Shown: positions 27,906 to 39,100 of the stretch, in pieces | Position numbering within the stretch: the first letter of the stretch is position 1 | How the letters are laid out: each line of letters begins with the position of its first letter | Origin: Polytrichum commune | Taxonomy: Eukaryota > Streptophyta > Polytrichopsida > Polytrichales > Polytrichaceae | Direction: 5' to 3' | Assembly (NCBI GenBank): GCA_950295325.1 | Contig: OX485806.1 | Span: 54,493,169-54,557,168 of the forward strand | DNA: 64,000 nt | Program-made: the position numbers and the translations under genes | The notes under the pieces: generated by a model | What the model saw: the letters and a program-made list of their open reading frames with translations, nothing else | Told to the model about the DNA's origin: nothing | The model's database searches: none

Positions 27906-28952
27906 TCACCGCCTCATGTTGATTGCGTTTCTAAGCCATAACTCCTCATCTTCTATTTGGGCAGGCACAAGATGATGAAAACCACACAGGATCATTAAGT
28001 ACGATTGGTGGAAGCACCAAGTACCGAAGATCCTCGACAGCGAGGACAAACTCCACTGTCCAGATGGTAAAGAAGTCAAGGGTGGCCTCAAACATGCCAC
28101 GTGCCAACCACGTTGACACTGATCACACAAAAACATAGTAGCCGCTCCTTTCTTCTCTCCACACACAAAACATGAAAGACCCTCTGGCACAACGGCCAGT
28201 TTAGGATGAACTGTACCCTCAATGGGTAGATGATATGGGTCACAATTTTTGGAATGCTCGCGATATTCCCTGCCATCCGTGCCTTCCAACAACAACAAAC
28301 CACTCGGCAACACCTCCTTCACCCGAAGGATAGTGCGCCCCGCCTTGACATCCAATGTCGTAGGCGCCTCACGTTGGAAATAAACATAATCCCCTTGCCG
28401 GAATCTTCGCAACTGAGGTCGGTAAGCACCACTGCGAATGCGTGCATAACGCAATGTGTCACGGTGCTGAGCAATGGACAAATTCTTCATGGCCATAGGC
28501 ATGGCCCTCTGGAAGAATTAAGTCCGCTCCTGCAAACACTTTGCCCAAATGTTTGGGTCATCCAAGTCCACAACATGATATAGTTTTTCCTGAATAAAAC
28601 TCGGGAGTATAGGCTCACGTCCATACAATAACTGATACGGGCTGTAGGATGCCAAAGAGGCCTGCCTACTAAATCGATAGCCCATAGCAATCCATGGCAA
28701 CATAAGGTCCCAATCCCGGTGGCTTCTTCGAAGTAATCCATACTTCCTCAAGCCACGCTTGGTTGTCTGAACAACCCGTTCAGCCAAGCCATCCGCCTCC
28801 GGATGATCCTGAGAGGTGGTGCGGTGATCTATGAGCGCCTTAGTGCACAACTCCTCAAAGGCACCAAGGAACTCCCTCCCTTGGTCCGTCAACACCTCAG
28901 CCGGTGCTCCAAAACGTGCCAACACACAATCCAAAAAGGTAGCTGCAGCCAA
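27906..28952 (-). pseudogene. Ty3/gypsy integrase core end, C-terminal domain and PHD finger
   Basis: The frame 28952-28518 carries the second integrase Asp in LTDQGREF and the Glu in GLAERVVQ, then LLYGREPILPSF. The next frame (28502-27906) holds an integrase C-terminal module (RRFRQGDYVYF...VLPSGLLLLEGTDG) and then a PHD-type zinc finger: Cys111, Cys114, Cys126, Cys129, His134 and Cys137 in CFVCG...FLCDQCQRGWHVAC. The last CxxC pair (CPRC, near 28040) is present only after a one-base frame change beyond SGQW. Chromoviral integrases end in a chromodomain; a PHD finger, a family that often reads histone H3 tails, could play a comparable targeting role. Several frame breaks make this copy inactive. 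Confidence 0.83.
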
Positions 28953-30262
28953 CTCTGCAGAGTTTTGGGGTAGAGCAACAAGCTCAATCCATTGCTAAAG
29001 TGCTCCACCATCACCAACACATACTTTGCGCCACGTGATGTAACAACCAACGGCCCTGCAAAGTCCAGCGACCAACGGTAGCCCAATCCCATGATAGGTA
29101 AGGACTGTAACTGAGGTGACAAGGTGTTAAAGCTAGACCTGATCCGGTCACAAACTTCACACCTCCCGACATAAGCAGCCACCTGTTGATACATGCCAGT
29201 CCACCAATATTGGCCACGCAACATTGAATGTGTCCTGCGTATGCCAAAATGGCCAAGTTTCTCGTGCACTTGTTGCACCAAAGAGACCCTCTGATCCGAC
29301 CTTGGGACAATACGCCTTGTCCCGTCCGGCCACAATCGAAATAACAAACCGCTCTCCCAACGGAACCTTGTTATTCGATGTCCAATCCTATCCCTTTCTA
29401 TTGCCGATATAGACAAAGGAAAGGTACCCTGTTGAAGCTTATGCAATACGGGAAGATCTTCCCATATATCCGCAATAGCTTGAGGCCGATCAGTCTCATC
29501 ATTCGAGCCCTGTATCAGAATCTCAATAGATGCACTAGAAAATAAAGTGAGGTAAGCCGCCGCGTGCCAACCTGGAACCACCTCTCGATCACAATCTCCA
29601 TGCCACCTGGCCCCGGTCAAGTCCTCATCCGAAGGACTTGGATTGCGTGAGAGTCCATCTGCATCCATGTTGGTAACCCCAGCACGGTGTACCACCTCAA
29701 AGTCATACTCTTGGAGCAACAAAGCCCACCTGGCAAGCTTGTCAGTAGGCTTATCCGATTCCATGAGCCACCGTAACGGCTGATGGTTAGTCACTAAAGT
29801 AAAGTGCTGACCATAAAGATACGGCCTAAAATGGGCAATAGCCCATACTGCCGCCAATGCTTCTCCCTCGTAGGATGAATAATTAGCCTCCACCGTGTTC
29901 TTGCTTCGCGAAGCGTAAGCAACAACATACTCCCGGCCAAAATCATCCTTCTTAGTGAAAACTTCTCCCAAACCCAATGAACTCCAATCCGTATGCAATT
30001 GGAAAGATTTGGAGACATCTGGACGTCGAAGCACTGGAGCCGTACCCAGTTTCTGCTTCAATGTCTCAAACGCCTGTTGTTGCTTACGACCCCAAGTCCA
30101 CAGTTGGTCCTTGCTCGTGAGAATGGTGAGAGGCTTGGCGATCAAGCTAAAGTTCTTGACGAATCGACGATAATAATTCGCCAAGCCGAAGAAAGCATGA
30201 AGTCTTGGCACATCGACCGGTGCCGGGATCTTCTGCAAGGCGTCCACCTTAGCTTGTTGCAC
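28953..30262 (-). pseudogene. Ty3/gypsy RNase H and integrase N-terminal half
   Basis: The frame begins in the RT connection (FFGLANYYRRFVKNFS) and runs through RNase H: FQLHTDWSSLG, YEGEALAAVWAIAHF, VTNHQPLRWL (usual TDH is TNH here, so one catalytic Asp is replaced) and NMDADGLSR. The integrase zinc-binding HHCC follows (HEKLGHFG and CEVCDR), then the first catalytic Asp in SLDFAGPL. RT before RNase H before integrase is the Ty3/gypsy order. A frame break separates this part from the rest of integrase at about 28950. Confidence 0.9.
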
Positions 30263-30271
30263 CCCAAGACC

Positions 30272-31120
30272 TCATGGAATAATCATATGACCTAGATATG
30301 CTAGTCGGTCATGGAAAAACTTGCACTTGCCATGGTACAAGCGCAATCCCCACCGCCGTAATCGCTCAAAAACGACTTGAAGATGCTTTACATGCTCATG
30401 TGGTGTTTTGCTAAAAATGATCATGTCATCAATGTAACATCGAGCAAAAGGCAAGCCAGAGAGAACTTGGTCCATCACTCTCTGAAATTCAGCAGGCGCA
30501 TTCTTAAGGCCAAATGGAAGAAACTTCCAATGGTATAGTTGATCCTTCCCATCATGATCAACTCCCCAAAATACGGTCTTTACCCGATCTCCCATAAGTA
30601 ATGAAAGTTGGTGATATCCGGATCTCAAGTCCAAGGTGCTAAATACCCGAGAAAATCCGATGGCATCGAACAACTCTTCCAGGATTGGCATGGGATATCG
30701 ATCCGACTTGGTCTTCCGATTAACTGGACGGTAATCCCCACACATCCGCTTCTCCGTCCAATTGCCAAAGATATCCTTCTTCAATGGCATAACCGTAGTA
30801 CAAGCATACTCCCCGTTGGAAAGTTCGAATAGCCCTGCTGCTAAGAGCTCTCGGCAACGAGCCTGAATGCCAATCCGCTCGGAAACACTGAGCCTGTAAG
30901 GTCTCCGAAAAATGGGATGGTCGTCTTCCAACTGAATGTGGATAGATTTTCCTTTATAACCTTCAAGATCCTGAAGGCTAAAAGCAAAACACCTACGGTA
31001 CGAGCGAATGAATACCTTTCGTGCCTCAGCACCAGTGAGATGAGGGCCTAATTCCAATGGCCAATCATCAAACTCTGTAGTCTCCCTCTCCACCAAAGGA
31101 GAACCACTTGATGCTGGCAT
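30272..31120 (-). pseudogene. Ty3/gypsy reverse transcriptase of the DNMT-carrying element
   Basis: An open frame of 282 codons covers the RT fingers and palm: MCGDYRPVNRKTKSDRYPMP, FSTLDLRSGYHQL, FLPFGLKNAPAEFQRVMD, and the catalytic box YIDDMIIFS, followed by the thumb GLRLYHGKCKF and YLGHMI. All active-site aspartates appear intact. It is out of frame with RNase H just downstream and separated from the methyltransferase upstream by about 290 bases of broken linker. Confidence 0.93.
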
Positions 31121-31412
31121 AGACTCTAATTGCTAATGAGAAGAGGGGACATTGACCATGCCCCCAGTCTCGGTGTTAGTACTACAGTCTAGCATTTCTT
31201 CATCACCACTAATATGTGATGATGAAGCCACCACCGGAGGCAAAAAAACCGAAGCAGTGTAAAAATGTTGAGCTCAAAGCTCCTCCATCACATGTTGCTC
31301 GAATTGAAAAATTCGTTCGGCTTCTCCAACCATGGTGTGAATTCCCTCCTCCATGGGTGTGGACCGCTGTGCCCCCTGACCAGAGTCTTGTTCCCCCAGA
31401 GACAACCACTGG

Positions 31413-32196
31413 TCACCACGATGCCCTTTGCAATGAAAGGCATAAAACAACAGTCCACACCATGGTATGAATATCCATGGCTTGGCCCAACACGAAGTGT
31501 CTTCGGCCCTCAGAAAGGCCGGGAGCTGCGGTGGTGCCAATGCGGAATCCCATAGTACGCTCCCATTCGTCAACCATTGGTTCAATGTGGGTTTTGGTGT
31601 GAACATCCCACACCATACCCGACCCCCGATCGCGAAAAGCGAAGGACTGTGGAAACGTCATAAATGTGGGAAAGGCCCGCCGTGGTGCCCCACTTTATTG
31701 ACCAATGCCAATGGGGGTAAATCATCTCGAACAACCGGCAAAGAAGTCCGGTTTGGATCCAAGATGTCATCCACCTTTTGATCAAAAGGTGGAGGCACTG
31801 CAGAAAATGTTGCAGCTAAAGTAGATGACGGTACGAGATTGGTCCAAATTCACCGAGGCCGGTGGGCATAAGAACCAATGCTCGCGGCATCCACAAAAAT
31901 GGGATCTCCAAGGTGTTGACAAACATAATGATCGCCTTCCAACACCTTGTCCTGAGAGTCTCCCAACAAAGGTACATTCTCGAAAATATACCCTGGAGGG
32001 GAAGGTTGGTGGAAAAACCACCACTGCATGAGGCATATGAGGTCCCAAAATAGACTAGACCGAGAATCCTCTAGTCCTCCGCCTGCTCGAGCACGTGAAT
32101 GGCCTTGGCATGGCCATCCCGCAATCACCATATCCACCGAGCCCAAGTGTCGTAAGTCGGCCTCACTGATGAATGTGACATCATGAGGGAGACGTG
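31413..32196 (-). pseudogene. Retrotransposon-encoded C5 cytosine DNA methyltransferase, motifs IV-X
   Basis: On the minus strand, after SEADLRHLGSVDMVIAGW, comes the catalytic PCQGHSRA (motif IV, Cys at about 32108-32110). Then follow YIFENVP (motif VI, about 31975), DAASIGSYAHRPR (motif VIII-like) and, after two frame breaks, EWERTMGF (motif IX-like) and VLGQAMDIHTMVW (motif X-like) at 31413-31661. These are the signature blocks of C5 DNA methyltransferases in canonical order, so it is not a circularly permuted DRM-type enzyme. Similarity in the last block to DNMT3 is possible but unproven. It is the right-hand continuation of motif I at 46.0 kb, separated by the nested insertion. Downstream (minus) it runs towards RT. 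Confidence 0.86.
32192..32196. repeat. Target-site duplication ACGTG, left copy
   Basis: It is identical to 45859-45863 and marks the insertion point of the 2.96-kb LTR-like element inside the methyltransferase reading frame. Confidence 0.88.
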
Positions 32197-33503
32197 TGTG
32201 GTACTTTTGGGCCACCCCCTTTCGAGGGAGATTAAAAGTATCACACAAGCCCTTCGGTGAAGATGGCCTGCATTTGCAGGCGCCCAAGCCGAACCTGGAT
32301 GATAGGTGTATAACATGAGTAGTTAGATTTTTAAGGGAGATTAAATATGCGTCGTAGTACCTCCGGAGGTTGGACCTTAGTTTTTTACTAGTGTGGCTTT
32401 AAACTTCACTAACCAATTTCATATCTAGTTCTAACCTTAACCTACAACCTATTCTACGCGCAGATGTACCAGCCTTGAAACCAAGGCAATCCTAATTTGT
32501 GAATTGGGATGGTTCTGATACATCCAACTGGGTGTGACTCATACCACCCTAACTCAACGAACGGAATAACGACAATTTGATGGACCATTCAATTCTTCCT
32601 ATTTCTTTATTTAGTTCTATTTAGTTTTCTAAGCGGGGGAACTTGGCCTAAGTCCCACCCTTCACACAAATTCCTTCTTAATTACTTACGTTTGTCTGTA
32701 CGTCCTAACTCACTACATTAACATATTAGGCATCACCCCTTATCTGGTTGGTGCACCCCTTACCTCGGAACCTTCTAAGGCCTCGTGCAGGTCCTTTGAA
32801 GGTTGAGTGACATCTCAAACCCATTCGAATATCAATGGTTCGAAGGGTGGTATCACTCTACCGAGTTAAGTTTCCGATTCGGGTCTCTTGCCAACAAGGG
32901 TTCACGATTTATTTTGTATGTTTTGATTGTTAAATGTGTTTACACTGGATAGACCACGAAATGCAACTCAATGGGATCAGGGTGACGGGTGACCTGTAGG
33001 TTCAACCTGTTGCGCAATCTACATAAATTGGGGCCATTACTCCTAATCTATGGGGCCAACAACATAATAGTCGATTCGCGGGTCATTAACCCCACCTTTC
33101 CATCGACAACATTAAGAGTGGTTATGTCGGTGATTAATCTGACTTACCACACACGAAACTTGCTAATAAATGAAGCTACTACCACAAAACATACCAAGGG
33201 CCCCGAAAACAATGGAGTTGGGTATTCCCTTGGCGGTCAAGTGGTCAAGCCACTTGACCTTACGAGATAGGTGAGTGGGTTCATAGATGAGTACCTTAGC
33301 CGCGCTCCCTCCAACCCTAAATGGAAGGCTAGCGTTAGTAAATTTACCTCAATTCTCCTCGGTTGATTTGGGCTCGATGGAGGCCGAGCCGCTACCTCCT
33401 TCCTTGCTCCACTTCCCGAGCGTCGACCTTGCCTCATTCTTTGTAACTAGTTTGGTAGTAAGCGTACCTTAGTTAACAATTAAAATGTAAAGTGTTTATT
33501 CTG

Positions 33504-33508
33504 TACTG
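33504..33508. repeat. Target-site duplication TACTG, left copy
   Basis: It is identical to 44208-44212 and directly flanks the TG of the 5' LTR of the young gypsy element. Confidence 0.93.
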
Positions 33509-35257
33509 TGTGAGCCCAAAAGGGTGCCCACATTTAGTCTTAGACCCTTGAAACGTTAGTTGATGCACTTTGAAGTAGCATGTTACTTCACAAAAATATA
33601 AAAAGAGTGAAATGTTAGTCTTAGAAGTACCATGTTGTAAGAGGCTAGGATGTGAGTTGTTATTGTGTTTTTACCTTCGGAAGGATTTGAGTGAATGAGG
33701 ATAGGTAAGGAGAACTTGGATTGAGTAGTTAGTGAGTAGGCTAGTACAAATGGATGGAGACAACCAAAGTGACTCAAGAGGCAAGTGCATTCGAATTGGG
33801 ATGAATGGAGGATCACATGGAGCGCACAAGTGGACCACCTCATCATGGCCACTTAATGGGGAAGGCCCAAGGAAGAATGCAAGGTGGAGGATAAGCAAAT
33901 TCTCAAAGCACCAATCAAATCACGAGTTAAGCATCGTGGTTTGAATTAAGTGGTGAGCGACGATTTGGGAAAGTAAGGGGAGAAAGTTATGGCGGCGGAA
34001 AGCGAAGGAGGCTAAGTTTGGGTTGAAGCATCCCAAGTTTGGTAAAGTGCGGTAGGTAGAAAGCCAAGGCTAGTTAAATGTTCGAATTAGGATCCTTGTT
34101 GATCATTTGAGGGAGGAAGACTTAGAAGATAGGATTGGCGCCTACTAAGTAGGAGGAAATCTCAAGGGCTTATCGTGAGCCTTGAGGGTGCTCACCCCCT
34201 CAAGCTTACTATATAATCCTTCATTCTTCCCTCACTCATCCTCTCTTTCCTTTGTGCTCCAAGGCACCCCACGAGTTATAAGTGTGGGTGTGGGAAGCCA
34301 TATTGGAGCACATGTGTGTGCTTAGTTTTTAGTTTGAGAGCCAAGGCTTGTTAGCCTTGAAGAGGGCTTGACCTCTTGGTAGAATTAGTGTTGACGTGAA
34401 GGATTTTAAAGTTAATTCATGATTCCAATTTGTGGTACTTAAAGTTCATGTTTTGAATACACGTGGTTGCAAGTTCCATGTTTAAGAGTTGAGCACTTGA
34501 TGTTGTGATGAGTGCAAAAATATACTTGTGTGGGTTAGTTAGTCTTAGTGAAGTTAGGAAATTCTCTCTCCCCCTTTCCTCTCTAGGATTTTAGGATTTT
34601 AGGATTAGAGAAGAATTGTGTGATTAGAAAGGGGTTGTTAGTAGAATTAGGGAAATTAGGTAGGAAGATTAGTTAAGGGCTTGAATAATTAGTGAGGTAG
34701 TTGGGGATTACAACTACAAAGTTGTGGGTTCATGAAGGAGCTGGGTTTGTTTAGTTAGAAAATAAAGAGCTGGGTTTATGAAGGACCTGGGTTTGTTTAG
34801 TTAGAAGCTAAGGAGCTGGGTTTATGAAGGAGCTGGGTTTATGAAGGAGCTGGGTTTGTTTAGTTAGAAGCTAAGAAGCTGGGTTTATGAAGGAGCTGGG
34901 TAGATAGCCTACCTAATTAGCTCATAGACAAGTAGTTAGTTACATTATGCTAGTTAGTGTTATGTGTGGCTTTCACAAGTAAATGTATTTGAGATTGACT
35001 ATAGAGAATAGTGTTTTTTTAACACTTGCATCCTCTCTTTAAAAATAAACCACGTGCACAAATTAATGGAGAATGTGGAGCACTCTCGCGATGGCAAGAC
35101 AAAGGAAGCAACGACCAAAATTAAATCCAAGACCACTTGAAGGGTGAACCTTGCACTATGGACTCATCCAAGTCCAAATCCAATACCGCGGAGGAATGTG
35201 AGCCCAAACCCACTACTCGGACTACGGACGCTTAAGGGTGGGGGGTTTGGCCTCACA
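33509..35257 (+). repeat. 5' LTR of the young gypsy element
   Basis: It starts TGTGAGCCC and ends GGCCTCACA; the terminal TGTGAG/CTCACA is inverted. A TATATAAT box lies at 34210-34217 and is probably the core promoter. A GCTGGGTTTATGAAGGA-type minisatellite occupies 34730-34905. Three open frames of 70-89 codons inside it recur in the 3' LTR and are not genes. Confidence 0.96.
34730..34905. repeat. Minisatellite inside the LTR
   Basis: Words AGCTGGGTTTATGAAGG and GGGTTTGTTTAGTTAGAAGC alternate about five times with small changes. The same array is present in the 3' LTR at 43680-43855. Confidence 0.88.
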
Positions 35258-36166
35258 TAATTGGTGCGTCCGCCGGGAGCGAAGCGGAAGGTAGTTACAA
35301 GACTTGGAGGCGACTAGGAGACTTGGAGGCAACTAGGAAAAATTGGAGACACAAACTTGAGAGAAGGGAAGGAGCACCCGAAACTCGGTAAGTATTCTCT
35401 CTTTGGGTTACATTTGAATTCATTGTATTTCAACTATTCCTTGGAATGAATTGCATTGTCAATTACGCAAATTCATTTTTGAGGAAGGAGCGCGGCGAAG
35501 GTACGTCCTCAACCTTTTGGGGATTTGCTAAGAACTTAAAATGAACCTATAACCGAGTAGCTCATTAAAACATTAGAGGGTAAATTCACCTTAGGACATT
35601 GAACTTTGACACTCACCTCGGGGTGAGTCTCAAAGTTTTGGGAGTTGTCATTTCATGCTCTAGATTAAATTAATATTTCACAAAGTTTATGGTGTTGTTA
35701 CATTGAGTCACGATTGAGGGGAGTGCTAACTCACAGGGGGATGCGATTGCTCAAGGTATGTTTATTTCTTCAAAGTGAACTCATTAACTAATTAAGGAAT
35801 GCCTTTTGTACTCGTGATTGTTGTTATCCGTTGTAGAGGGTAATTCCCGAATTGTGGATGGTGTGAGAAGTTGAAGGGTGAAGCCTCGACTTTTAACATA
35901 ATCTACTCGGAAGGTCACCCCCTCACAATCGGTATTGTGGTGAGTGTTAATTTGCGGGAAGGTGCGGAGGTGATGCTCCGACTTAACCAAAAAATTAACA
36001 TGAACATGCCTATCCCCTATTGGGATTCTTTCACCTAAGTGGGCTTGCAGGTTCTTTTCCTCACCTCCTAAAAAAAATTATAACCACACCAAGACAAGTG
36101 AAAATATTAAGAGGGGAATTGCTAGGATTATGTGTGGTCAAGTGAGGGTCGATCGATTCTTATGGA
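35258..36166 (+). other. Leader with primer-binding-site-like sequence
   Basis: Directly after the 5' LTR comes TAAT and then TGGTGCGTCCGCCGGGAG (from 35262), where a tRNA primer-binding site beginning TGG is expected. I cannot assign the tRNA. The rest is an untranslated leader of about 900 bases before the first long ATG; no separate gene is seen. Confidence 0.6.
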
Positions 36167-39100
36167 ATGCAAGGTAGGACTCGCTCACAAAAACCAAGTT
36201 TGATAGTAGGACTAGAGAAATCTACTCGAAAGAGGCGGTCCTCTAAAATCAGTGATAGATTAGAACAAGATAATGTTAGAATAGAGAGTTGTTTGAACGT
36301 CGAACCTAGGACTAGGTCAATTCTAGACACCTTAGAACTTGGAGCTCAACTTGAAGAGGAGATCACTCCCTCCAAATTGAGTGGTGAAACTTCTTCGGAA
36401 AATTACACACTTAGAGAAGAATTCCCGGTAGAAGTTGATAGGGGATTGTTGAATAGTTCACCGGTCACCATGGCTGAGGAACGGGGGATGGATCCACCAC
36501 CCATACCCCCAATTCCGCCCATACCTCCTATACCTCCAATAGACCCATTGGTTAGGCCAAGAGGCCTACCAATTGTGGTTCCACAAAATTTAGCGGCGAT
36601 GGATATGCCATCTCATCTCCCTAAATTTTATGGGACCAAGGATGAGGACCCCTCTCGGCACATGGAACGGTATATCGAACGGTTGGCTAGCTTCCTCATA
36701 ACCGACCCGGGTTATTGGTTAGTGTGGTTTCCTACCACTCTAGAGGGGGAAGCCTATGAATGGTATCGGGATCATGCCGAGGGACATTTTAGGGGATGGG
36801 AACAATTACAAAGGGAGTTTCTTAACGAATTTAGGCCGGAAGTGGGTCAAAGTACCGCATTAAGGGCATTGTCGTCATTGAAGCAAGGAAGGGAGGAAGA
36901 AATTTCGGCTTACATTAGGAGGTTTGATTTAGTGTGCACTAGATTTGTGGGTACCATGCTCAACGATGACACGCTAAAGCAATTTTTCATTCAAGGGTTT
37001 TTTAAGTCCGGAACTATTAGGGGTGTTCTAGAAAGGAATCCCTTGACCTTGGCGGATGCCAAGCGTGCGGCTAGAGATATTGAAAACTTGGATAAAGATC
37101 ACGAAAGGCTATGGAGAAGGGAGGATGAATTGATCCCACAATTCATCCCCATACGCCCTAGGGCGGTAGCGGTAGAACCCGCTAAGTATGAGAACCAAAT
37201 TCCATATGCCATTGTGGACACCGGTCCCCGACCTTTAGCGGTTAGGGAACCGGCACCTCTTTTGGCACTACCGGCCCCTAGAACGGATCCACACTTGGAG
37301 GAGGTTGAGAGAAGACTAGGTGCTAGCCAACTAGGATTCCAAGAGGCTATGATAAAACAAATGCAAAGCCTCACGGATCAAATGTCATTAATGATCCGGA
37401 GTCAACAACCGGGGCCTCCACCCCCGGTTGAGTCGGGTAGGCATTCTTCCGGATTATGGTGTGTCCAATGTGGCCAACCGGGCCACACGCGTCAATTTTG
37501 TAGAAGTGGACAAAACCGTGACCAAAGAGGAAACGGTAACCCACCTCAACAAAATCAACGAGGTCAAGCGCCACCTCACTATGGAAATGGAAGCAATAGA
37601 GGACCACAACCTAGAGGGCAAGGTGGCCAAAATTTAGAGAAGAAGGAATTTCATCCCTTTTGTGGAAGGTGGCACGCTCAAGGACAATGTTGGTCCGAAG
37701 GTCAAGAGTTTAATTGTAGCAATTGTGGAGGAAGTCATCCCTCGGATACGTGTCGCCAACCGGACAAAATAATTAATGTCCCTTACCCGGTGGCTAATCC
37801 ACAACAACAAGCAAGGGATAATATGCGAGGTGCTAGGCCACAAGGAGTACCGGCCAATGAACTTAGGCCACCTAACTTATACTATGACCATAGTAATGCT
37901 AGGCAAACTTTTCATCCACCGGCGGGCTTGCAAACTACAACCGGTTACATTCCAATACAAAATAGACAAGGAGTTCCACCTAATGGTAGTAACGGGAGAC
38001 AAGCGCCTCCAACGGATCCGGGACCATCTAACTCCCAAGATGTTAGGTTCATGGATGGAGTGTTGGAGGCCACATGTGATGACATGCTTCCTCTCCCAAC
38101 GAGAATTGGAGAGGAGCAAAGTCAATGGCCTCCTCACACCAATGCTATTACATATGAGTTAGTGAAGGGTAAGGGTGTGGTTGAAGAAGCACCTGCACTA
38201 GCGGTAACTACTAGGGCTAGGAGAGGGGATGCCCCGTTGGAGGTAGGAATAGGAGAGCAAGGAAATTACTCTTCGGATGAAGAGATTAATCTCTCCGAGT
38301 TGGATAGGGTAGCTAGAAGAGCTACTAAGGATGTGGAGAGGGAAAATATAATTTTACAAGATAGGGAGAGGACTAATGCGGTACATGACTTGGATAATAG
38401 CGATGTGGGTGAATGGGAAGGACCGGGGGTTCCCGTAGACGAATTCGACGTAGTGGGTAATTCTAAGGTGGAAAGATCTACCGGGTACGACTTGTGGGCG
38501 GACCTTAGTACACTCAAGGCGGATATTACTTTCGGCCAACTATTGGAAATTTCACCCACGGCAAGGAAAACATTAAAGGAGGGAATGCCGGTACACAAGA
38601 GGATGAGGAAGGTGAAAGCTAAAATAGCCGCTAGGATCCAATCACAAGGTGGAAGAGACGTGAAAGCTATAGAAATAGAAGTTGTTATAGTAGATAAGGT
38701 GGTTCCTAATGTGCTAGTCGACGGAGGGAGTAGTCTAAATATACTACCGGAGGATACTATGAAAAAATTGGGACTTGGACTCACGGGGCCTTCACCTTTG
38801 GTCATAAATATGGCAAATCAAAGTTCGACTACGCCTTTGGGGATGATCAAGGATTGTAGAATGACTACGGGAGGTGAGGAGTACTTCCATGTCATTAAAA
38901 TGCACTCCAACAAGGACACCTTCCCCATTTTGCTAGGTAGGCCTTGGTTGCGGATGGCGAATGCTATGGTCAATTGGGGTGGACCTAAACCATCCATCAC
39001 TTATGGTCCGGAGGGTAATAGGGTCATAGTGTCCATTGGTTCATTAGAAGGATGGATGAAGAAGGAGATGTATTTGCCATTGGAGAAGGAAATTGATGAC

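Noticed and set aside
33583-33944. Small open frames repeated exactly at 42533-42894
   Set aside because: They are identical because they lie in the two LTRs. Both strands show overlapping frames, so coding is unlikely.
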